Assembly: GCA_028285185.1 (NCBI GenBank) | Contig: JANQQD010000275.1 | Location: forward strand, 1 to 64,000 | DNA: 64,000 nucleotides | Direction of reading: 5' to 3' | Origin: Anaerolineae bacterium | GTDB lineage: Bacteria; Pseudomonadota; Alphaproteobacteria; DSM-16000; Inquilinaceae | Shown here: positions 58,880-64,000 of the stretch, one piece after another | How positions within the stretch are numbered: position 1 is the first letter of the stretch | How the letters are laid out: each line of letters opens with the position of its first letter | Notes under the pieces: model-generated | What the model saw: the letters and a program-made list of their open reading frames with translations, nothing else | Database searches by the model: none | Told to the model about the DNA's origin: nothing | Made by a program: the position numbers and the translations under genes

Positions 58880-59128
58880 TCCGTTTCGCAAAAATGGATG
58901 TGCCAGAGGTTGCGAACCACAAAGATTGCCTGCCATTCTAAGCTGAAGCACGACCGCCCGCGCTTGTCGAAAAGGCGATCCCACGGGCCATCCAGATCAA
59001 CGTCGAACACTTCTGGTCCGTGGCCCAACGCCGGAGATCCCACGACTGCGACAGTGAGCAGTTGAACGCTCCAGACGCGACGCGCAGAACGGCCGACGGG
59101 AATGGGCGACGTGGAGGGCACCGACGGG

Positions 59129-62100
59129 ATGATGCGTCTCGAACAGATCGTACCGGGGGCAAGAATACGGGGAATTGCGGGGCCGCAGTTCGCCGAGGTT
59201 CTGGCTGCACGATCGTTCGGTCCGGATGCCGTCGAGGTCACCTACAAGCTGGACGGCGCCGTCGATCAGACCGTCCTCTTCCGGTCGTCGGAGTCGGAGC
59301 TGGAGCTTGCCGAGCCAACCCGCCGCTTCGCGTTCGACGGCGACGGTCATCTGCTGCGCCTTGCGTCCGAGGCATTGCGCATCCGGCTTGCCCACCTGTT
59401 CGATCCGTTCCTCGCCGTCCGTTCCTCGCAGATCGAGGCGCTGCCGCACCAGCTGACGGCGGTCTACGAGGAGATGCTGCCGCGCCAGCCGCTGCGCTTC
59501 CTGCTGGCCGACGATCCCGGTGCCGGCAAGACGATCATGGCCGGCCTGCTGATCAAGGAGCTGCTGATCCGCGGTGATCTTGAGCGTTGCCTGATCGTCG
59601 CGCCCGGCAGCCTGGTCGAGCAATGGCAGGACGAACTGCGGGACAGGTTCTCGATAGATTTCGACATCCTGACCCGCGATCAGATCGAGGCGTCGAGCAC
59701 GGGAAACGTCTTCGTCGAGAAGCAGCGCGTGATCGCACGGCTCGACATGCTGTCCCGCGCCCAGGACCTTCAGGATCGGATGAAGGCGGCGCCGAGCTGG
59801 GATCTGGTGATCTGCGACGAGGCGCACCGCATGTCGGCGAGCTTCTTCGGCGGCGAGGTCAAGTTCACCAAGCGCTATCAGCTTGGGCAGATGGTCGGCG
59901 CCCTGGCACGGCACTTCCTGTTGATGACGGCGACGCCGCACAACGGCAAAGAGGAGGACTTCCAGCTCTTCATGGGGCTCATCGACTCCGACCGTTTCGA
60001 AGGGCGCTTCCGGCTGGGCGCGCACAAGGTCGACGTCTCCGACATGATGCGCCGGCTGACCAAGGAAGAGCTGAGGCGCTTCGACGGCAGCCCGCTGTTT
60101 CCAGAGCGCAAGGCCTACACCGTCTCCTACAAGCTCTCCGACCGGGAGGCGGTTCTGTACGAGGCGGTGACGCGCTATGTGCGCGACGAGATGAACCGTG
60201 CCGACCAGATCGGAGACGGCAGCGACCGCCGCCGTAACAACGTCGGCTTTGCCCTGCAGGTTCTCCAGCGCCGACTGGCATCATCGCCCGCCGCCATCCA
60301 CGAATCGTTGAAGCGCCGGTTGGCGAGGCTGGAGGCTCGCCTCGACGAGGAACGGCTTCTCAAGCGCGGCGTGGATGCCGCCGGCGCCTTGTCCGCGCGC
60401 GCCGACATCCCGTCCTGGGACGAAGACGACATCGACGAAGCGCCAGAGGACGAGCTTGAGGACCTTGAGGAGCTGGTGATCGATCAGGCCACGGCCGCGC
60501 GCACGATCGCCGAACTGGAGGCCGAGATCGCCTCGCTCAGGGAGTTGGAAACGCTGGCCCGCGCACTGCGCCGATCCGGCGAAGATACCAAGTGGCGCGA
60601 GCTGGATCGCATCCTCGACGATCCGATCGTGCATAACCCGGCTAACGACGTGCGCCGGAAGATCGTCATCTTCACCGAGTCCCGCGACACACTGGAGTAT
60701 CTCTCCGCCCGCATTCGCCAACGAACCGGCGAGGAAGAAAGCGTATCGGTCATCCACGGCGGGGTGCCTCGCGACCGCCGCCGCGCCGCCATCGCCGCCT
60801 TCAACGACGATCCCAAGGTGCGGTTCCTGATCGCCAACGACGCCGCCGGCGAGGGTGTGAACCTCCAACGCGGCGCGCACCTGATGGTCAACTACGATCT
60901 GCCCTGGAACCCGAACCGGCTAGAGCAGCGTTTCGGCCGCATCCACCGCATCGGACAGACAGAGGTCTGCCACCTCTGGAACCTGACCGCCGGCGAGACC
61001 CGCGAGGGACAGGTCTACGCCCGGCTGCTGGAGAAGCTGGAAACCGCGCGCGAGACCCTGGGCGGCAAGGTCTACGACGTGTTGGGCGAACTATTCGAGG
61101 CTCGCGCGCTACGCGACATGTTCATGGAGGCGATCCGCTATGGCGAGCGGCCCGACGTACGCGAGCGCCTGTTCCAGGCCATCGACGGGGCGATCGACCG
61201 CGAGCGGATCGAGGAGATCGTCGCCCGCAGCAAGCTGACCAAGGAAGGGCTCGACCCCTCGACGATCACGTCGCTGAAGGAGGAGATGGAGCGTGCTGAA
61301 GCCCGGCGGCTGCAGCCGCGCTATATCCGCTCGTTCTTCGAGGAGGCCTTTGCACTCGCAGGTGGTGTCATGCACCAGCGCGAGCGAGGTCGCTATGACG
61401 TCAGGCGCGTGCCAGCCATCCTGCGCGACCGCGACCGTCTGATCGGCCGCGGCGACCCCGTACTGCCACGCTATGAGCGTATCTGCTTCGACAAGGCCGA
61501 CATCCCCGGAAAACGCCAGGCCGCGCTGGTGGCACCGGGCCACCCCCTTCTGGACGCCACCGTCGATCTGACACTGGAGCGCTACCGGACTCTGTTGAGC
61601 CAGGGCGCGGTGCTGATCGACGGGGACGACAGCGGCCGAGAGCCGCGCGTGCTGGTCTATCTGGAGCATGGCATCCGCGATGGCCGCGTCGGCCGCAACG
61701 GCCGCGCCCGCCTGATCTCTCAGCGGCTGCAGTTCGTCTATCTCGACCGGAATGGCAGGGCGGCCGACGGGGGTGCCGCCCCCTACCTCGATTGCCGGCC
61801 GCCGACCGAGGAGGAGAAGCGGCAGATCGAGGTGATCCTGGCGGAGGACTGGCTTGCCGGCAACATCGAGGACCGCGTGCGGGGCTACGCCATTTCAGAG
61901 CTGGTCCCCCGCCACCTGGAGGAGGTGAAGGCGCGTCGCCTCGATGAGATCGCCAAGACCGAGGCCGCGGTGAAGGACCGTCTGCGCCGGGAGATCCTGC
62001 ATTGGCAGAGCCGGGCGCTGGAGCTGGAACGCCAGGAACAGGCCGGCAAGCAGCAGCGCCTGAACTCTCAGAATGCTCGCCGCCATGTCGAGACGCTGAC

Positions 62101-62650
62101 GGACCGCCTGGACAAACGGCTGGGCGAACTGGCCCGGGAACGGCAGATCGCGCCCCTGCCGCCGGAGATTCAGGGTGCCGCACTGGTCGTGCCCATCGGA
62201 TGGTTCGCCAGGCAGGGGCAGCCTGTCGCCTCCCCGGCCGATCTGGCCGAAGGGCGCGCAGAAGTCGAGAGGCTCGCCATGGACGCGGTCATGGCCGCCG
62301 AACGCAGCCTTGGGCGACAGCCGCGCGACGTGTCTGCGGAGAACCGCGGATATGACATCGAAAGCCGTGATCCCAAAACCGGCAGCCTGACCTTCGTCGA
62401 GGTAAAGGGCCGTGTCGATGGTACCGACACAGTCACAGTCACCCGCAATGAGATGCTGACCGCCTTCAACGCGGAGCAGTCCGGTCTTCCCTACATCCTT
62501 GCCGCCGTGCGAGTCGAAACCGGTTACGCGCTTGAGCCTGTATATGTTCGCAATCCCACCAGGATCTTCGGCGCGGAACCCGGCTTCATCGAGGTCTCCC
62601 GTATCCTGCACTTGCCAAAGATCCTGGCACTAGGGGAGCCCCCCTCTTGA
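59129..62650 (+). CDS. SNF2-type helicase with C-terminal DUF3883 domain (defence system)
   Basis: About 1173 residues from the ATG at 59129, preceded by GGAGGG; an ATG at 59102 is in frame. Helicase motifs: LLADDPGAGKTIMAGLLIKE (I), VICDEAHRMS (II), LLMTATPHNGKEEDF (III), then GEGVNLQRGAHLMVN and EQRFGRIHRIGQ (V-VI). The C-terminus (VSAENRGYDIESRD ... FVEVKGRVDG) is DUF3883, a nuclease-fold domain with VEVKGR. Such proteins translocate on DNA in DISARM (DrmD)-like and helicase-methylase-ATPase (Hma) defence systems. The next genes overlap it. Confidence 0.88.
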   Translation: MMRLEQIVPGARIRGIAGPQFAEVLAARSFGPDAVEVTYKLDGAVDQTVLFRSSESELELAEPTRRFAFDGDGHLLRLASEALRIRLAHLFDPFLAVRSSQIEALPHQLTAVYEEMLPRQPLRFLLADDPGAGKTIMAGLLIKELLIRGDLERCLIVAPGSLVEQWQDELRDRFSIDFDILTRDQIEASSTGNVFVEKQRVIARLDMLSRAQDLQDRMKAAPSWDLVICDEAHRMSASFFGGEVKFTKRYQLGQMVGALARHFLLMTATPHNGKEEDFQLFMGLIDSDRFEGRFRLGAHKVDVSDMMRRLTKEELRRFDGSPLFPERKAYTVSYKLSDREAVLYEAVTRYVRDEMNRADQIGDGSDRRRNNVGFALQVLQRRLASSPAAIHESLKRRLARLEARLDEERLLKRGVDAAGALSARADIPSWDEDDIDEAPEDELEDLEELVIDQATAARTIAELEAEIASLRELETLARALRRSGEDTKWRELDRILDDPIVHNPANDVRRKIVIFTESRDTLEYLSARIRQRTGEEESVSVIHGGVPRDRRRAAIAAFNDDPKVRFLIANDAAGEGVNLQRGAHLMVNYDLPWNPNRLEQRFGRIHRIGQTEVCHLWNLTAGETREGQVYARLLEKLETARETLGGKVYDVLGELFEARALRDMFMEAIRYGERPDVRERLFQAIDGAIDRERIEEIVARSKLTKEGLDPSTITSLKEEMERAEARRLQPRYIRSFFEEAFALAGGVMHQRERGRYDVRRVPAILRDRDRLIGRGDPVLPRYERICFDKADIPGKRQAALVAPGHPLLDATVDLTLERYRTLLSQGAVLIDGDDSGREPRVLVYLEHGIRDGRVGRNGRARLISQRLQFVYLDRNGRAADGGAAPYLDCRPPTEEEKRQIEVILAEDWLAGNIEDRVRGYAISELVPRHLEEVKARRLDEIAKTEAAVKDRLRREILHWQSRALELERQEQAGKQQRLNSQNARRHVETLTDRLDKRLGELARERQIAPLPPEIQGAALVVPIGWFARQGQPVASPADLAEGRAEVERLAMDAVMAAERSLGRQPRDVSAENRGYDIESRDPKTGSLTFVEVKGRVDGTDTVTVTRNEMLTAFNAEQSGLPYILAAVRVETGYALEPVYVRNPTRIFGAEPGFIEVSRILHLPKILALGEPPS

Positions 62651-63258
62651 TGACCACGGTCATGGATTTGGTCTTGGTCTTTCTCGGCAGCGGGGCAGGT
62701 GTCGCAATCACGTCCCTGATCCTGGAGCACTGGCGGCACAAAAGGTCACGTACCGAGAGCGCACGTCACCTGGCCATCCGGATCGCTTTCGAGTTGGAGG
62801 GGTATGCTATCGATTGCGCGGAGAAGGCGAACGATCATCAGCTAGCCTGCAGCAGCGCCGGGCATGCCGGCACCTATCTGGGAACTGTGCCGGCACCGCC
62901 TTCTCTGCCTGAGAGCACAGCCTATTCGCTGATCGACGCGGACGTTCTCGAAGCGATCTTGGATTTCCCGCAGCGCTGCAAGATGGCCAGCAGCGAAGCG
63001 GCCTTCTGGTGGGATGCTGTAGGCGATATGGATTGCGTCCGGACCGCGGCGTCGGGAAACACAATCAAGATGGGTGCACTTGCGATCCGCATCGCGCAGC
63101 GGCTCCGGCAAAGACATCGCCTGCCAACACGCGATCTCACATTCGGCGAGTGGGATATCGCGACGTTCTTCGACGAAGAAGCCAGACGCATTGCGGAACT
63201 GGATGCGAAGAGGGCGCAGTTGGAACATAAGGATTCCGGGGGAGACATCAGCACGTGA
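62650..63258 (+). CDS. membrane-anchored protein of unknown function between helicase and methylase
   Basis: 202 residues from the ATG that shares a base with the helicase stop (TGATG). One N-terminal transmembrane helix (VMDLVLVFLGSGAGVAITSLIL) is followed by a helical cytoplasmic domain (RHLAIRIAFELEGYAIDCAEKANDHQLA, ALAIRIAQRLRQRH, WDIATFFDEEARRIAELDAKR). I know no such component in standard DISARM or Hma sets. Its overlaps at both ends show it belongs to the operon. Confidence 0.72.
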   Translation: MTTVMDLVLVFLGSGAGVAITSLILEHWRHKRSRTESARHLAIRIAFELEGYAIDCAEKANDHQLACSSAGHAGTYLGTVPAPPSLPESTAYSLIDADVLEAILDFPQRCKMASSEAAFWWDAVGDMDCVRTAASGNTIKMGALAIRIAQRLRQRHRLPTRDLTFGEWDIATFFDEEARRIAELDAKRAQLEHKDSGGDIST

Positions 63259-64000
63259 CAGAACGGCGCAAGAAGCTGATTGAGGTCGCATTTCCCCTCG
63301 AGCTGATTAATCCGGAGGCGACTCGACAAAAAAAGAAAGCTCCGAAAGGATACCCAACTTCTTTTCACAAGTGGTGGGCTCCGCGTCCATTGGCAATATG
63401 CCGGGCGGTTCTGTTCGCTCAGTTGGTGGACGACCCGTCGTCTTGGCCAGATCGCTTCCCGACCGACAGTGATCAGAAGCGCGAGCGCGAACGGCTGCAC
63501 AAGATCATTGAAGCGATTGCTCCGTGGGAAGCCTCAACCAATGCATACGCCCTGAACCATGCCAGGTGGGAGATTGCGCGATCCGTCGCCTGGGGTTTGG
63601 GCGAGGAACCACCAGCGAAGTCAGACGCCGACGCAGTGCTAGCGTACCTGCATGACAAGGGGCCATCGGTGTACGATCCGTTCTGTGGCGGCGGGTCGAT
63701 CTCGCTGGAGGCCCAGCGGCTTGGGCTGTGTGCCCACGGTTCTGATCTCAACCCGGTGGCCGTGCTAATCTCCAAAGCGCTGGTAGAGATACCTCCAAGG
63801 TTCGCTGGCCGGGCTCCCGTCAATCCCGCCCACGATCTTCATCGTACGTGGAAGCGCGCCGAAGGGTTGGCAGAGGATGTCTGCTACTACGGCCAGTGGA
63901 TGCGCGAAGAAGCTGAGAAGCGCATCGGTCACCTTTATCCCAAAGTCACTCTCGAGGACGGCGGTGAGGCTACTGTCGTCGCTTGGCTCTGGGCGCGCAC
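63255..64000 (+). CDS. DUF1156 DNA methyltransferase, 3'-truncated by window edge
   Basis: The GTG at 63255 overlaps the previous stop (GTGA) and the frame stays open to the window end (~248 residues seen). It begins VTERRKKLIEVAFPLELINPEA and continues with FHKWWAPRPLAICRAVLFAQLVDDP, the standard DUF1156 opening. AdoMet motif I is VYDPFCGGGSISLEAQRLG, followed by GSDLNPVAVLISKALVE. Full-length relatives are about 900-1000 residues adenine methylases. Paired with the DUF3883 helicase it points to a modification-based anti-phage system. Confidence 0.88.
   Translation, partial: MTERRKKLIEVAFPLELINPEATRQKKKAPKGYPTSFHKWWAPRPLAICRAVLFAQLVDDPSSWPDRFPTDSDQKRERERLHKIIEAIAPWEASTNAYALNHARWEIARSVAWGLGEEPPAKSDADAVLAYLHDKGPSVYDPFCGGGSISLEAQRLGLCAHGSDLNPVAVLISKALVEIPPRFAGRAPVNPAHDLHRTWKRAEGLAEDVCYYGQWMREEAEKRIGHLYPKVTLEDGGEATVVAWLWAR

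Overview
The window is GC-rich chromosomal DNA from an alphaproteobacterium. The host genes (RpoH-type sigma factor, RluD-like pseudouridine synthase, a DUF6476 membrane protein, TRAP transporter, PhnD-like binding protein) and the GapR/DUF2312 gene in the prophage fit that class, and Rhodospirillales or a close relative is my best guess from gene content.

Layout. (1) 1-6751 is ordinary chromosome: the 3' part of a TRAP large permease gene, a PhnD-like periplasmic binding protein, a radical SAM protein, an SDR oxidoreductase downstream of rpoH, an RluD-like synthase, a DUF6476 gene and tRNA-Glu(CTC). (2) 6845-49455 is a complete Mu-like transposable prophage of 42,611 bp, inserted in reverse orientation (its transposition genes lie at the high-coordinate side). 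Both termini begin 5'-TGTA, share a GAGATTGGCCACA-type site and are flanked by the 5-bp duplication acagc. (3) 49456-58879 is accessory DNA: two unknown genes, a low-GC pair (small membrane protein plus HEVAH metallopeptidase-like protein), and an AlpA/primase/helicase-type replication module of an integrative element. (4) 59129-64000 is the start of a probable defence operon: a helicase with a C-terminal DUF3883 domain, an unknown membrane-anchored protein, and a DUF1156 DNA methyltransferase that runs off the window.

The prophage reads, from its left genomic end (high coordinates) to its right end: S24-type repressor with a coupled exported protein (plus strand); then on the minus strand Ner, a CII-like regulator, MuA transposase, MuB ATPase, a tightly overlapping early operon with Gam, a methyltransferase-like protein, gp16 and Mor; endolysin and spanins; gp25-like, gp26-like and gp27-like proteins, terminase, portal and MuF head protein; protease, decoration protein and major head protein gpT; and a siphovirus-type tail (tube, G/GT chaperones with a -1 frameshift site, tape measure, NlpC/P60, J-like tip, fibres); finally Com and a Dam-like methylase in the place Mu keeps com-mom. 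Almost all junctions are ATGA/GTGA overlaps.

The most interesting content is the prophage cargo. Between the head genes and the protease sits a two-gene TIR plus KGGVGR-ATPase/TPR system, together with an oppositely oriented thermonuclease. At the right terminus, beyond the methylase, sits a second TIR-like (DUF1863/ThsB-like) protein with a small membrane protein. A 22-bp element repeated upstream of both the lysis genes and the protease gene is a candidate late promoter or activator site. The prophage therefore looks like a carrier of at least two unrelated TIR-based candidate defence modules, inserted next to a host island that carries further candidate defence genes.
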